NCBI RefSeq assembly: GCF_036014015.1
Contig: NZ_CP107905.1
Location: 868,001-932,000 of the forward strand
DNA from: Streptomyces sp. NBC_00457
GTDB lineage: Bacteria; Actinomycetota; Actinomycetes; Streptomycetales; Streptomycetaceae
Length of the DNA: 64,000 nt
Direction of reading: 5' to 3'
Of the stretch, positions 45,399 through 53,730 are shown piece after piece (positions within the stretch are counted from its first letter, which is position 1; each line of letters begins with the position of its first letter). The translations under genes were made by a program, and so were the position numbers. The notes under the pieces were generated by a model. That model searched no databases. It saw nothing but the letters and a program-made list of their open reading frames with translations, and was not told where the DNA came from.

Positions 45399-46853
45399 TC
45401 AGTCGAGCGAGACGACGACGGACTTGACCTTGGTGTAGGCGGTGAGCGCCTCGGGGCCGTACTCGCGGCCGAACCCGGAGTCCTTGACACCGCCGAAGGG
45501 GACCGCGGGGTCGAGCATCGCCCAGTCGTTGACCCAGACGATGCCGGCCTGGAGCCGGTCGGCGACGCGGTGCGCGCGGGCGAGGTTGCCGGTCTGGATG
45601 CCCGAGGCCAGGCCGTACGGCGTGGAGTTGGCGAGCTCGACGGCCTCGTCCTCGGAGTCGAAGGGCTGCACGGTGAGGACCGGGCCGAAGACCTCCTCCT
45701 GGACGACGCGGGAGTCGTTCGGCAGGTCGGCGATCACCGTGGGCTTGTAGTAGTAGCCGCCGTCCAGGTCGAGCCGCTCGCCGCCGCAGACGATGCGGCC
45801 GCCCTCCTTGCGGGCCAGGTCGACGTACTCCTCGACTTTCGCCAGGTGCTTCGGTCCCGCCATCGGTCCGACGACGGTCTCGGGGTCGCGGGGGTCGCCC
45901 ACCGGGACGCCGGGGACGGCCTGGGCGAGGATGCCCAGCAGGGTGTTGTGGACGGAGCGGGCCACCAGCAGGCGGGGGCCGCCCATGCAGAACTGTCCGG
46001 TGTTGAAGACGAAGGCCTTGATGACCGCGCCGACGGCCTTCTCCAGGTCGGCGTCCTCGAAGACGATGTGGGCCGCGTTGCCGCCGAGTTCCATGGTGAC
46101 CGGCTTGAGGGCCTCGCCCGCCGCGCTCGCCACGTGCCGGCCGACAGTCGTGGAGCCCGTGAAGGCGACCTTGTTCACGCCGGGGTGGCGCAGCAGTGCC
46201 TCGCCGGCCACCGGGCCGGTGCCGGTCACGACGTTGACCACGCCGTCCGGGACGCCCGCCTCCTGGAGCAGCTTGGCCATGTACAGGGCGCTGAGCGGGG
46301 TCTCGTCGGCCGGCTTGTGGACCACCGTGTTGCCGGCCGCGAGAGCCGGGCCGAGCTTCGAACCGGCCAGAATCAGCGGGAAGTTGAAGGGCGTGATGGC
46401 CGCGACCACGCCGAGCGGCTCGCGCCGCGTGTAGGCGAGGGCGTTCATGGGGGTGTCGCGGTTGGCGCCGTGCAGGGAGTGGGCCAGGGCCGCGTAGTGC
46501 TCGTAGTCGTTGGCCGCGTTGGTGATGTCCACGGCGTGGCACAAGGTGATCGGCTTGCCGACGTCGAGGCTCTCCAGCCGGGCGAGTTCGTCGGCGTTCT
46601 CACGGATCAGCTCGGCGACGCGGTGCAGGATCCGGCCCCGCTCCCGGCCGCTCAGACCGGACCAGGAGCCGTCGTCGAAGGCCTCCCGGGCGGCGCGCAC
46701 GGCTGCGTCCACATCGGCGGCGCCCGCCTCGGCGACGGTGGTGACGACCGTGCCCCGGGACGGGTCGACCACCTCGGTGCGCGCTCCGTCGGCGGCATCG
46801 CGCCACTGTCCCCCGATGAACAGCCGTCCGGGTTCGATCTCGAAGGTGGTCAT
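45399..46853 (-). CDS. aldehyde dehydrogenase
   Basis: A 484-residue NAD(P)-dependent ALDH superfamily enzyme. General base Glu in TMELGGNAAHIV, nucleophile Cys in FNTGQFCMGGP, cofactor lysine in NTVVHKPADETP, Rossmann loop in FTGSTTVGRHVA. It resembles the benzaldehyde/vanillin dehydrogenase group (GREYG near the end), which fits the adjacent aryl-alcohol dehydrogenase. ATG at 46853 with GAGGAG; a GTG at 46859 is also in frame. Two MarR-type palindromes lie upstream. Confidence 0.93.
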   Translation of the reverse strand: MTTFEIEPGRLFIGGQWRDAADGARTEVVDPSRGTVVTTVAEAGAADVDAAVRAAREAFDDGSWSGLSGRERGRILHRVAELIRENADELARLESLDVGKPITLCHAVDITNAANDYEHYAALAHSLHGANRDTPMNALAYTRREPLGVVAAITPFNFPLILAGSKLGPALAAGNTVVHKPADETPLSALYMAKLLQEAGVPDGVVNVVTGTGPVAGEALLRHPGVNKVAFTGSTTVGRHVASAAGEALKPVTMELGGNAAHIVFEDADLEKAVGAVIKAFVFNTGQFCMGGPRLLVARSVHNTLLGILAQAVPGVPVGDPRDPETVVGPMAGPKHLAKVEEYVDLARKEGGRIVCGGERLDLDGGYYYKPTVIADLPNDSRVVQEEVFGPVLTVQPFDSEDEAVELANSTPYGLASGIQTGNLARAHRVADRLQAGIVWVNDWAMLDPAVPFGGVKDSGFGREYGPEALTAYTKVKSVVVSLD

Positions 46854-46886
46854 CGCCACTCCTCAGCTCCATTGCCAAGATTTCAA

Positions 46887-46905
46887 CCAACAGGATTCCT
46901 GTTGG
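46887..46905. promoter_or_regulatory. MarR operator site 1
   Basis: CCAACAGGA-T-TCCTGTTGG is a perfect 9-1-9 palindrome in the gap between the ALDH and MarR genes. The ACAGG-NNN-CCTGT core is shared with site 2. Confidence 0.85.
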
Positions 46906-46934
46906 TGCGTCGTCTGGTTCGCAGTCTCTTTACA

Positions 46935-46949
46935 GACAGGTTTCCTGTC
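46935..46949. promoter_or_regulatory. MarR operator site 2
   Basis: GACAGG-TTT-CCTGTC is a perfect 6-3-6 palindrome, 46 bases centre to centre from site 1 and 20 bases upstream of the marR start. It suits autorepression. Confidence 0.82.
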
Positions 46950-46969
46950 AATGCTCTAGGCTCGATCTC

Positions 46970-47407
46970 ATGGTCGGCACCCAGGCAACCAAGGCACCCC
47001 CGTCCCTGCTGTACATGGTCAAGCAGGTGGAGCTCGTCGTGCGCTCACACCTGGACGAGCTCGTCAAGCCGTCCGGTATCACCGCTCTCCAGTACACCGC
47101 GCTCACCGTCCTGGAGCGACACGACGGACTGTCGGCCGCGCAGCTGGCCCGCGACTCGTTCGTCACCGCCCAGTCCATCGCCGACCTGGTCCGCTCCCTG
47201 GAGAACCGCGGCCTGATCCGGCGGGAGCGCAATCCGCGCAATCGGCGCGAGCTGCTGATCCTGCTGACCGACGCGGCCCGGGAGCTGCTCGAGCGGCATG
47301 CCGGGCCAGTACGGGAGCTGGAGGAGCGGATGGTGCGCGAGCTCACGGCGCACCAGACGGAGCAGTTCCGGCAGGCGCTCTCCCGGGCCTGGCAGGCCCT
47401 GTCGTAA
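46970..47407 (+). CDS. MarR-family regulator
   Basis: A 145-residue winged-helix regulator (ALQYTALTVLERHDGLSAAQ, AQSIADLVRSLENRGLIRRE, NRRELLILLTDAARELL). ATG at 46970. Two palindromes in the gap to the ALDH/ADH operon are its probable operators. MarR proteins that control aromatic-alcohol catabolism often respond to the aromatic acid or its CoA ester; the ligand is unknown here. Confidence 0.93.
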   Translation: MVGTQATKAPPSLLYMVKQVELVVRSHLDELVKPSGITALQYTALTVLERHDGLSAAQLARDSFVTAQSIADLVRSLENRGLIRRERNPRNRRELLILLTDAARELLERHAGPVRELEERMVRELTAHQTEQFRQALSRAWQALS

Positions 47408-47476
47408 CGCTTGGGGGCGACACGACGACATATGTCAATCGAACTTGCGCAGATTCGCTCGATCGGGGGTAACTTG

Positions 47477-47504
47477 CTGGGCGGGAAAAGGAATTGCCGC
47501 CCAG
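47477..47504 (+). other. leader stem-loop upstream of the STAS gene
   Basis: CTGGGCGG (47477-47484) pairs with CCGCCCAG (47497-47504) around a 12-base purine-rich loop, 10 bases before the ribosome site GGAGG of the STAS gene. It could modulate translation or be a 5' end structure. Confidence 0.4.
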
Positions 47505-47529
47505 GGAACCGGTTGGAGGCGACGTCGTC

Positions 47530-47910
47530 GTGCCGCAGGAACCCGCACCTGTCACCCGGTATCTGCGTATCCGGCAGGACCGCGGCTTCACGGTGCTCGA
47601 GTTTCGCGGCGAGATCGACATCGCGGCGTCCGTCGAGATCATCCCGCTCCTCGACCGGGCGACCACCGGGTCAGGCCCCCGGGTCGTGCTCGACCTCAGC
47701 GGCGTCGAGTTCTTCGACTGCTCCGGGCTGCGCCTCCTCTACCGGGCCAGGAGCAGGGTGCTCGACCGCGACGGACAGCTCCACCTCGTCTGCACACATC
47801 CGCTCACGCTGCGCGTCCTCCGGGTGACCGGACTGGCCCGGCTGCTCCCTCCGGCCCCGACGCTGGACGCGGCCCTGAGCCAGCCCGAGGCCACGTCCGG
47901 TCAGGTCTGA
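47530..47910 (+). CDS. STAS-domain anti-sigma factor antagonist
   Basis: A 126-residue SpoIIAA/RsbV-type protein (FTVLEFRGEIDIAASVEIIP, then VVLDLSGVEFFDCSGLRLLY with the phosphorylatable Ser in DCSG). GTG at 47530 with GGAGG ten bases upstream. It would bind an anti-sigma kinase when unphosphorylated. No anti-sigma gene is adjacent; the SpoIIE-type phosphatase at 8.9 kb could act on it in trans (speculative). Confidence 0.9.
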   Translation: MPQEPAPVTRYLRIRQDRGFTVLEFRGEIDIAASVEIIPLLDRATTGSGPRVVLDLSGVEFFDCSGLRLLYRARSRVLDRDGQLHLVCTHPLTLRVLRVTGLARLLPPAPTLDAALSQPEATSGQV

Positions 47911-47935
47911 CGGGGCAGGTCTGCCGCGTCCCTGT

Positions 47936-48889
47936 CTATTCGCTCCGCGGCGCGTCGAACAGGGCGCTGACCGACTCGCCGTTGTGGATGCGGCGCACGG
48001 CCTCGGCGAGGGCGGGGGCGATGGACAGGATCCGCAGCTTGTCCGTGTGCTCCTCGGCGGGGACCGGCACGGTGTTGGTGCACACGATCTCGTCCACGTC
48101 GGGCTGCTCGCTGAGCCGCTTGAGCGCACCGGCCGCGAACAGGCCGTGCGCACAGGCGACCTTGATCGATCGCGGTCCCAACTCCCGCAGCCGGTCGAGG
48201 AGTTCGAGCACGGTGCTGCCCTTGGCGATCTCGTCGTCCAGCACGATGACATCGCGCCCGGCTACATCGCCGATGACGGTGCTGATGCTGACCCGGTCGT
48301 CCGCGTACCGCTGCTTGGCGCCGGCCGCGACCCCGGCGCCGATCAGCCGGGCGAAGGCCGCCGCCTCCTTGGCGTTGCCGAGGTCCGGTGAGACGACGGT
48401 GGTGCGGGTCAGGTCGTACTGCCGGAAGTGCGCGGCCAGCTCGCGCAGTGCGTGGAGGTGGTCGACAGGCACCGAGAAGAAGCCGTGGACCTGCGGCGAG
48501 TGCAGCGTCATGGCGAGGACTCTGCTGGCGCCGGCGGCGACCATCAGGTCCGCGACCAGACGTCCGCCCATGGAGATGCGGGGCGCGTCCTTCTTGTCGG
48601 AGCGGGCGTAGGCGTAGTGCGGCATGACGACGGTGATCCGGCGGGCGGACGCGCCGCGCGCCGCGTCGCACATCATCAGCAGCTCGACCAGGTGCTCCTG
48701 GACGGGGGTGACCAGCGGCTGGACGAGAAAGACGTCCCGCTCACGGCAGTTGGCCTGGAGCTGCACCTCCAGGCAGTCGTTGGCGAATCGGCTGACCCGG
48801 ATCGGGTTGAGCGGCACGCCGAGATGCCGGCAGACCTCCGCCGCCAGTTCGGGGTGGGCGCTACCGCTGAACACGGCGATGTCTCGCAC
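47936..48889 (-). CDS. prs: ribose-phosphate pyrophosphokinase
   Basis: A 317-residue PRPP synthetase. Conserved motifs: FSGSAHPELAAEVCRHLG, FANDCLEV, the ATP loop YARSDKKDAPRISMGG, and the PRPP loop VIVLDDEIAKGSTVLE. GTG at 48889 follows GAGGAG; ATG starts at 48904 and 48910 are upstream. This is probably a second prs copy, as the essential one normally lies with glmU. PRPP supports nucleotide, histidine and tryptophan synthesis. Confidence 0.92.
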   Translation of the reverse strand: MRDIAVFSGSAHPELAAEVCRHLGVPLNPIRVSRFANDCLEVQLQANCRERDVFLVQPLVTPVQEHLVELLMMCDAARGASARRITVVMPHYAYARSDKKDAPRISMGGRLVADLMVAAGASRVLAMTLHSPQVHGFFSVPVDHLHALRELAAHFRQYDLTRTTVVSPDLGNAKEAAAFARLIGAGVAAGAKQRYADDRVSISTVIGDVAGRDVIVLDDEIAKGSTVLELLDRLRELGPRSIKVACAHGLFAAGALKRLSEQPDVDEIVCTNTVPVPAEEHTDKLRILSIAPALAEAVRRIHNGESVSALFDAPRSE

Positions 48890-49099
48890 GTCCGCTCCTC
48901 GCATGATCATTCCGGGCTGCCGCCCTCATGCTACTGACCACGGAAATGCGGCTGCGGACCGCATCTGGGACCGCGAACTGCGCCTTGGGTACCGCGTCCG
49001 CCGGTGCGCGCCTGCGTCAACTGTCCTGTTTGCCCAACGACCCTGTCTGACACGGATTTTGAGGGGCATCCGGTCAGGGAGGAAGGGAGGACCGTCGCC

Positions 49100-49780
49100 A
49101 TGACGACTTCCATCAAGCGCTTACCCAGGCGCATGCCCGGCTGGGCGAAGCTGGTGACCGCCGTCGTACTGGTGCTCGCCGTGATGTTCGCCGGGATCCG
49201 GCTGAGTCTGCTCCCGGGCCTGAAGGACTTCTTCGGTACGGAGACCCACGACCGCTCGGGTCCCGCACTGCTGGAGTCGATTCAGGACATCAGCCGTTAC
49301 GACGCCGCCTCCGGCAACTTCCAGGTCGTCGTGGACCTGGAGAAGGACGCCAAGTACCTTCCCGACGCGATCCGCGGCACCCGCACGCTGTACGTCGGCG
49401 CGGGAACCGTGGACGCCTACGTCGACCTCGGACAGGTCGGCAAGCAGGACGTGACGGTCAACGAGGACCGTACGTCCGCCACGCTCCGGCTGCCGCACGC
49501 GGCACTGGGCGAACCGGCCCTCGACCCCGAGCGCTCCTACGCCGTGTCCAAGCAGCGCGGTCTGCTGGACCGGCTCGGCGACCTCTTCTCCGACAACCCG
49601 AACAGCGAACAGGCCGTGCAGAAACTCGCGTCGCGGCACATCGGCGACGCTGCCAAGAGCAGCGAGCTGACCAAGCGCGCCGAGGCCAACACCACCGGCA
49701 TGCTCGAAGGCCTGCTGCACTCCCTCGGCTTCAAGGAGGTGGAGGTCTCGTACGGTCCGGGGCCGAAGAACGACACCTGA
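49100..49780 (+). CDS. DUF4230 membrane-anchored protein with a TTA codon
   Basis: A 226-residue protein. One N-terminal membrane helix (about 15-35) is followed by a DUF4230 domain outside the membrane (YDAASGNFQVVVDLEKDAKYL, DLGQVGKQDVTVNEDR, RSYAVSKQRGLLDRLGDL). ATG with GGGAGG nine bases upstream. Codon 8 is TTA (49121-49123), so translation needs the bldA tRNA. The stop lies directly beside the convergent Mrp operon end (49780/49781). Confidence 0.88.
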   Translation: MTTSIKRLPRRMPGWAKLVTAVVLVLAVMFAGIRLSLLPGLKDFFGTETHDRSGPALLESIQDISRYDAASGNFQVVVDLEKDAKYLPDAIRGTRTLYVGAGTVDAYVDLGQVGKQDVTVNEDRTSATLRLPHAALGEPALDPERSYAVSKQRGLLDRLGDLFSDNPNSEQAVQKLASRHIGDAAKSSELTKRAEANTTGMLEGLLHSLGFKEVEVSYGPGPKNDT

Positions 49781-51538
49781 TCAGGCGAGGATCCCCGGCA
49801 GGGCGAGCGCCGCGAGCAGCGCGGCGCCCACCAGCATCCATGCCACGTAGTCGCCGACGTGCCCGGACTGCAGTCGCCGCAGCGGCAGTGCCCACTCCGG
49901 TGCGGCGAGCAGCCCGGGACGGGTGACGGCGACAGCCGCGAGGCCCGCGGCCAGTAGCGTCGAGAGGAGACCGAGCAGGACACCGACCGGGGTCCAGTGC
50001 ACGGAGACATGCGCGCCGCCGGACCCGGCCTCGTTCACGGCGTGCGCCACGACGTCGCCGAATCCGGGGGCCACGCCGACGGTCAGCGCTCCGGCGAGCA
50101 GCAGCGCCGGCACGGCCGTCATCGTGTCCGGGATCCGGCTCAGCCGCTGCCCGGTCTCCGGTTCCTCGCCGGAGCCGGTCGTCTCGTACCCGGCGTGTTC
50201 CTCGGGATGAGGGCCGAGCCCGAGGAACACACGTGCGCCGACCCGCAGCACCGCTCCGGCGGTCAGGGCGGTCGCCGCGACGTAGAGCACGGTCAGCGGG
50301 CCGCCCACGGCCTCCTCCGTGACGGCCTTGCCGAATCCCGTACCGAACGGCGGCAGCCCGGCGAGGGCCACGGCCCCGGTCGCGAACAGCACGGCGACGC
50401 CCCGCAGTTGCCGGGCCCGTCCGTGCAGGGCGTGTTCGTCGACGCTGCCGTAGCGGTCGAGCAGGATGCCCGCGCAGGCGAACAGCGACGCCTTCACGCC
50501 GGCGTGGCCGAGCATGTACAGCGCGACCCCGTCGTCCGCCTTGGGCGTCAGGACGCCGATGCCGATGAGGAACAGCCCCATGTGGGCGACGGTCGAGTAG
50601 GCGAGCAGCCGCTTGATGTGCCGCTGGTACCAGCACATGACGGCGCCGATCACGGCCGTCACCGCTCCCAGCGTCACGAGGACCTGCTCCAGGTCGGCCG
50701 CGGGAACCCCGCCGGGCCCGGCGAAGACCGTGCCGTACACCCGCCAGACGCCGTACGCGCCGAGCTCCACCATGACGCCGGACAGCAGCATGCACACCGG
50801 CGTGGGCGCGACGGCGTGCGCGTCCGGGAGCCAGAAGTGGAAGGGCACGGCGGCGGCCTTCACCAGCAGTCCGGTCAGTACGAGGACGAACGCGGCGAGC
50901 ACCAGCGCGTCGGGCCCGCCGTGCGTGTCGATCCCCCGCCCGATCTGCGTCATGGCCAGCTCGCCGGTACGGCCGTACAGCAGCGCGATGCCCATCAGCA
51001 TCGCGTACGCGCCGAGCGAGGTGACGACCGCGAAGGTCAGCGCGCCCTGCACGGCCTTCGCCTCCTCGACCCGGTGCCCGGTCAGCGCGTACGCGACCAC
51101 GCTCATCAGCTCGAAGAACACGAACGCGTTGAACAGGTCGCCCGCGACGGCGAAGCCGCACATGCCCGCCTGGAACAGCAGCATCAGGCCGGGGAACGAC
51201 CCGGCGTGGCGGCGCGGCGGTTCGTCGAAGTAGTGCCAGGAGTACGCCAGGGCCGCGAGCGTCAGCAGCGAGGCGAGCGCGGCCATCCCGAGCCCGGGCC
51301 CGTCGCCGGTCAGCACGATGCCGACGCTCACCCCGTCCTTCGGCCGCCAGCCGCCGACCCATTCGACGTGCGGGGGTGAGGAGTTGAGGAGCAGCACGAT
51401 CGCGAGTCCCGCCGTGCCGGCCGACACGGCGCAGCCCACGGACTCGGCGGCGACCCGGGGCAGCCGGCGTCCGCCCGCGACCAGCAGGGCGGCGCCGAGG
51501 ACGGGTACGGCGACGAGCAGCGGCAGCAGGTCGTTCAT
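49781..51538 (-). CDS. mrpD: Mrp-type antiporter subunit D (proton-conducting)
   Basis: A 585-residue NuoN/MrpD-like membrane protein with about 14 helices. Features: GDLFNAFVFFELMSVVAYAL (conserved Glu), LLVKAAAVPFHFWLPDAHAV (conserved Lys and His), HIKRLLAYSTVAHMG. It should move protons as part of the Na+/H+ antiporter. ATG overlapping the subunit C stop by one base (TGATG). Last gene of the operon. It probably handles the only antiporter-like channel, as no full MrpA is encoded here. Confidence 0.92.
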   Translation of the reverse strand: MNDLLPLLVAVPVLGAALLVAGGRRLPRVAAESVGCAVSAGTAGLAIVLLLNSSPPHVEWVGGWRPKDGVSVGIVLTGDGPGLGMAALASLLTLAALAYSWHYFDEPPRRHAGSFPGLMLLFQAGMCGFAVAGDLFNAFVFFELMSVVAYALTGHRVEEAKAVQGALTFAVVTSLGAYAMLMGIALLYGRTGELAMTQIGRGIDTHGGPDALVLAAFVLVLTGLLVKAAAVPFHFWLPDAHAVAPTPVCMLLSGVMVELGAYGVWRVYGTVFAGPGGVPAADLEQVLVTLGAVTAVIGAVMCWYQRHIKRLLAYSTVAHMGLFLIGIGVLTPKADDGVALYMLGHAGVKASLFACAGILLDRYGSVDEHALHGRARQLRGVAVLFATGAVALAGLPPFGTGFGKAVTEEAVGGPLTVLYVAATALTAGAVLRVGARVFLGLGPHPEEHAGYETTGSGEEPETGQRLSRIPDTMTAVPALLLAGALTVGVAPGFGDVVAHAVNEAGSGGAHVSVHWTPVGVLLGLLSTLLAAGLAAVAVTRPGLLAAPEWALPLRRLQSGHVGDYVAWMLVGAALLAALALPGILA

Positions 51539-51888
51539 CAGCCGCGCAGCTCGGAGAGCTCGTCGGGGTCGACGGTGCCGTGCCGTTTGGAGATCTGCAC
51601 GACGAGCGCGAGCAGCAGCGCGGTGACGGTCGCGCCGACCACGACGTCGGTCAGGGCCAGCGCCTGGACGACGGGGTCGACGACCGGCCGTGAACCGGGC
51701 TGTACGTCGGAGAAGACGGGCGCGGTGGCGTCGTCGCGGTAGCCGACGGCCAGCAGCAGGACATAGGTGGCGGACTGGCACACGGCCAGACAGCCGACGG
51801 CGTGGATCAGATTGCGGCTGGTGGCCAGGCCGTAGCAGCCGGCCAGGAAGACCCACATGGCGACCAGGTAGGGCAGTACGTCCATCAT
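51538..51888 (-). CDS. mrpC: Mrp-type antiporter subunit C (NuoK-like)
   Basis: A 116-residue protein with three helices (PYLVAMWVFLAGCYGLATSR, AVCQSATYVLLLAVGY, LALTDVVVGATVTALLLALV), matching MrpC/NuoK. ATGATG start overlapping the subunit B stop. Confidence 0.92.
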   Translation of the reverse strand: MMDVLPYLVAMWVFLAGCYGLATSRNLIHAVGCLAVCQSATYVLLLAVGYRDDATAPVFSDVQPGSRPVVDPVVQALALTDVVVGATVTALLLALVVQISKRHGTVDPDELSELRG

Positions 51889-52622
51889 GTCCCGCTCTCC
51901 TCCTCGATCTCGACGGCCTGGTCCAGGAAGCGGGCGAGCAGGACGACGACCGCGCAGGCCACCTCCATGCCGATGGCCGCGTTCAGCAACGGGACGGTGC
52001 CGCCGGAGGACAGCGTGTTGAACGTGCCGTACGGCAGCGTGTTCGCCAGGAAGGCCGTGCCGCCGATCAGGACCGCGAGGCCGGTGACGACGTAGGCGGA
52101 GACGGCGAGCGCGTCGCCGACCTCGTACAGGCCGACCGGCCGGACGCGTTCCAGGGCGCGGTAGTCGGCGCCCAGGTAGAGCAGGTGCAGGGCGGTCGCG
52201 GCGACGACGCCGCCCTGGAAGCCGCCGCCGGGGGTGAGCTGCCCGTGGACGATGACGTACAGGCCGGTGAGCAGGGCGACGGGCAGCACCACGAGGGCGT
52301 AGCGGCGTACGGGGAGGGCGACTTCGGCGGGTTCGGGGCGTGCTCGGTGCTCGTCGCGGGTCTGGCGCAGCAGCACGACGCAGCCCAGGACGGCGGCGAA
52401 CAGGATGCTCATCTCGCCGAGGGTGTCGAAGGCGCGCTGGTCGAAGTTGACCGACGACACGGTGTTGGCGGCGTTCCGGGCGAGGGCCTCGCGCACGGCA
52501 CGGTCGCCGTAAGGATGCCGGTCGCCGCCGAAGCGGGGCAGGTCCAGGCAGGCGGCGACCAGCAGGACGGCGAGTCCGGCGCCGGCCGCGAGGACGAGCC
52601 ACAGTCGGGTGCGGGGGCTCAT
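51885..52622 (-). CDS. mrpB: Mrp-type antiporter subunit B
   Basis: A 245-residue membrane protein. The second half is the MnhB domain (GLYVIVHGQLTPGGGFQGGV, EVGDALAVSAYVVTGLAVLI, GMEVACAVVVLLARFLDQ); the first half, with NFDQRAFDTLGEMSILFAAV, matches the C-terminal part of MrpA that is often fused to B. ATG overlapping the upstream stop (ATGA). Confidence 0.9.
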   Translation of the reverse strand: MSPRTRLWLVLAAGAGLAVLLVAACLDLPRFGGDRHPYGDRAVREALARNAANTVSSVNFDQRAFDTLGEMSILFAAVLGCVVLLRQTRDEHRARPEPAEVALPVRRYALVVLPVALLTGLYVIVHGQLTPGGGFQGGVVAATALHLLYLGADYRALERVRPVGLYEVGDALAVSAYVVTGLAVLIGGTAFLANTLPYGTFNTLSSGGTVPLLNAAIGMEVACAVVVLLARFLDQAVEIEEESGT

Positions 52623-52870
52623 CGGTCGCGTCCCTTGGGCCGTTTGACCTTGCGGACGGTGAGCAGCAACAACAGCGGGGTGAGCGCGGATCCGACGGCG
52701 AGCTGCGACAGTGCCACGTCGGGTGCCTGGAGCACGGTGAACAGGACGGCGAGGACGACGCCGAGGACGGCAAGGACGAGGGCCTGCCGCACCGGGTCGC
52801 GGACGGCGACCGCGAGGGTCGCGGTCGCGGCGACCAGCAGCAGGGCGATGACGATGACCGCGTCAGCCAC
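52619..52870 (-). CDS. MbhD/DUF4040-type antiporter subunit
   Basis: An 83-residue three-helix protein (DAVIVIALLLVAATATLAVA, ALVLAVLGVVLAVLFTVLQA, PDVALSQLAVGSALTPLLLL), matching the MrpA C-terminal piece called MbhD. The GTG at 52870 (GGAG upstream) overlaps the upstream gene by eight bases; a GTG at 52882 is an alternative. Confidence 0.85.
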   Translation of the reverse strand: MADAVIVIALLLVAATATLAVAVRDPVRQALVLAVLGVVLAVLFTVLQAPDVALSQLAVGSALTPLLLLLTVRKVKRPKGRDR

Positions 52871-53315
52871 GGCGGACTCCACCGAATCCGCCGGACAGCG
52901 CGTGGGACGCGACGACGTTCCCGCCGATCAGCAGCGCGCCGGTGACGAGCAGTTTCACCATGGCCCGGCTCGGTCCCACGGCCACGCACAGCACCAGCAC
53001 GACCACCGCGCCGACGCCCGCCGCCACCCACGTCACGCCCCAGGCGCCCGGCGGATCAGCGGTCAGCTCGTCGGCGAACAGCCGGGCGAAGACCAGCGTG
53101 CCGACGGGGCCGAGCAGGGCGAGGACCAGGGCGACATCCACGTAGGACGGGCGGTCGTAGGCCTGGGAGAGCAGGAGCAGGGCCGGGCAGGCGAACGCGG
53201 TGGCCAGGTTCTGCGCCACGACCGCGCGCCGCAGCGGTCCGGTGGCGACGCCCCAGAGGGTGGCTCCGACGCCGCCCGCGAGGACGACGGCCGCCGCCGG
53301 CATCCAGCCGTTCAC
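52863..53315 (-). CDS. Mrp-type antiporter subunits F and G, apparently fused
   Basis: A 150-residue membrane protein. Residues 1-90 match MrpF (three helices, PSYVDVALVLALLGPVGTLV), and 95-150 match the MrpG-like part (GVTWVAAGVGAVVVLVLCV, AMVKLLVTGALLIGGNVVAS), with only two helices seen rather than three. GTG at 53315 overlapping the stop of the short upstream gene (GTGA). F and G are separate genes in most Mrp operons; the fusion reading is my inference. Confidence 0.72.
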   Translation of the reverse strand: MNGWMPAAAVVLAGGVGATLWGVATGPLRRAVVAQNLATAFACPALLLLSQAYDRPSYVDVALVLALLGPVGTLVFARLFADELTADPPGAWGVTWVAAGVGAVVVLVLCVAVGPSRAMVKLLVTGALLIGGNVVASHALSGGFGGVRRG

Positions 53316-53494
53316 CGTCCGGCCACCGCCCTGCGCGCGGCCCGCGCCGCGAGGGCGGCCACCGCCGCAGCGCCCGCGCCGACCGCGAGTTCCAGGGCGT
53401 CCACGGTGCTGACGAGGACCAGCCACAGCACGGAGAGCGCGGCCCACCACGCCAGGAACTCGGCGGCGGCGAGAAGTGTCGTACGCCGGTTCAT
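53312..53494 (-). CDS. short MrpE-like membrane protein
   Basis: A 60-residue protein with two hydrophobic helices (FLAWWAALSVLWLVLVS and LAVGAGAAAVAALAA). Its position at the head of the Mrp operon and its Trp-rich first helix suggest a truncated MrpE, which normally has about 160 residues. ATG at 53494 with GGGAGG eight bases upstream. Confidence 0.7.
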   Translation of the reverse strand: MNRRTTLLAAAEFLAWWAALSVLWLVLVSTVDALELAVGAGAAAVAALAARAARRAVAGR

Positions 53495-53730
53495 GCGCCA
53501 CACCTCCCGAGCCTCGACCGCCGACCGACGCGGCGATACGTCCGGTTGCGCCGCTTTCGCGCCATCCAAGCACCGCGTCCGCCATGCGGTGTGACGGCGC
53601 GCGGGTCTCCGCCCGGAGTGCCCCCGCAGCGCGCGGGGAAACCGGGAGCCCGGGATCGCGCGGCGGCATCTTCGCCCGGTTCGCGGGTAACCGCCCTACA
53701 ACAAGGGGAAGTTGAAGACTGGAGGACCGC

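Noticed and set aside
47490..47514. GGAAT followed 17 bases later by GTT upstream of the STAS gene, like a SigR promoter
   Set aside because: The spacing is one short of the consensus, and transcription from it would begin at or after the ribosome site GGAGG.
49781..53494. Frameshift within a former mrpA
   Set aside because: Each short gene has its own start and overlaps its neighbour by ATGA or GTGA, as in a working operon; no decayed MrpA N-terminal sequence is seen in any frame.
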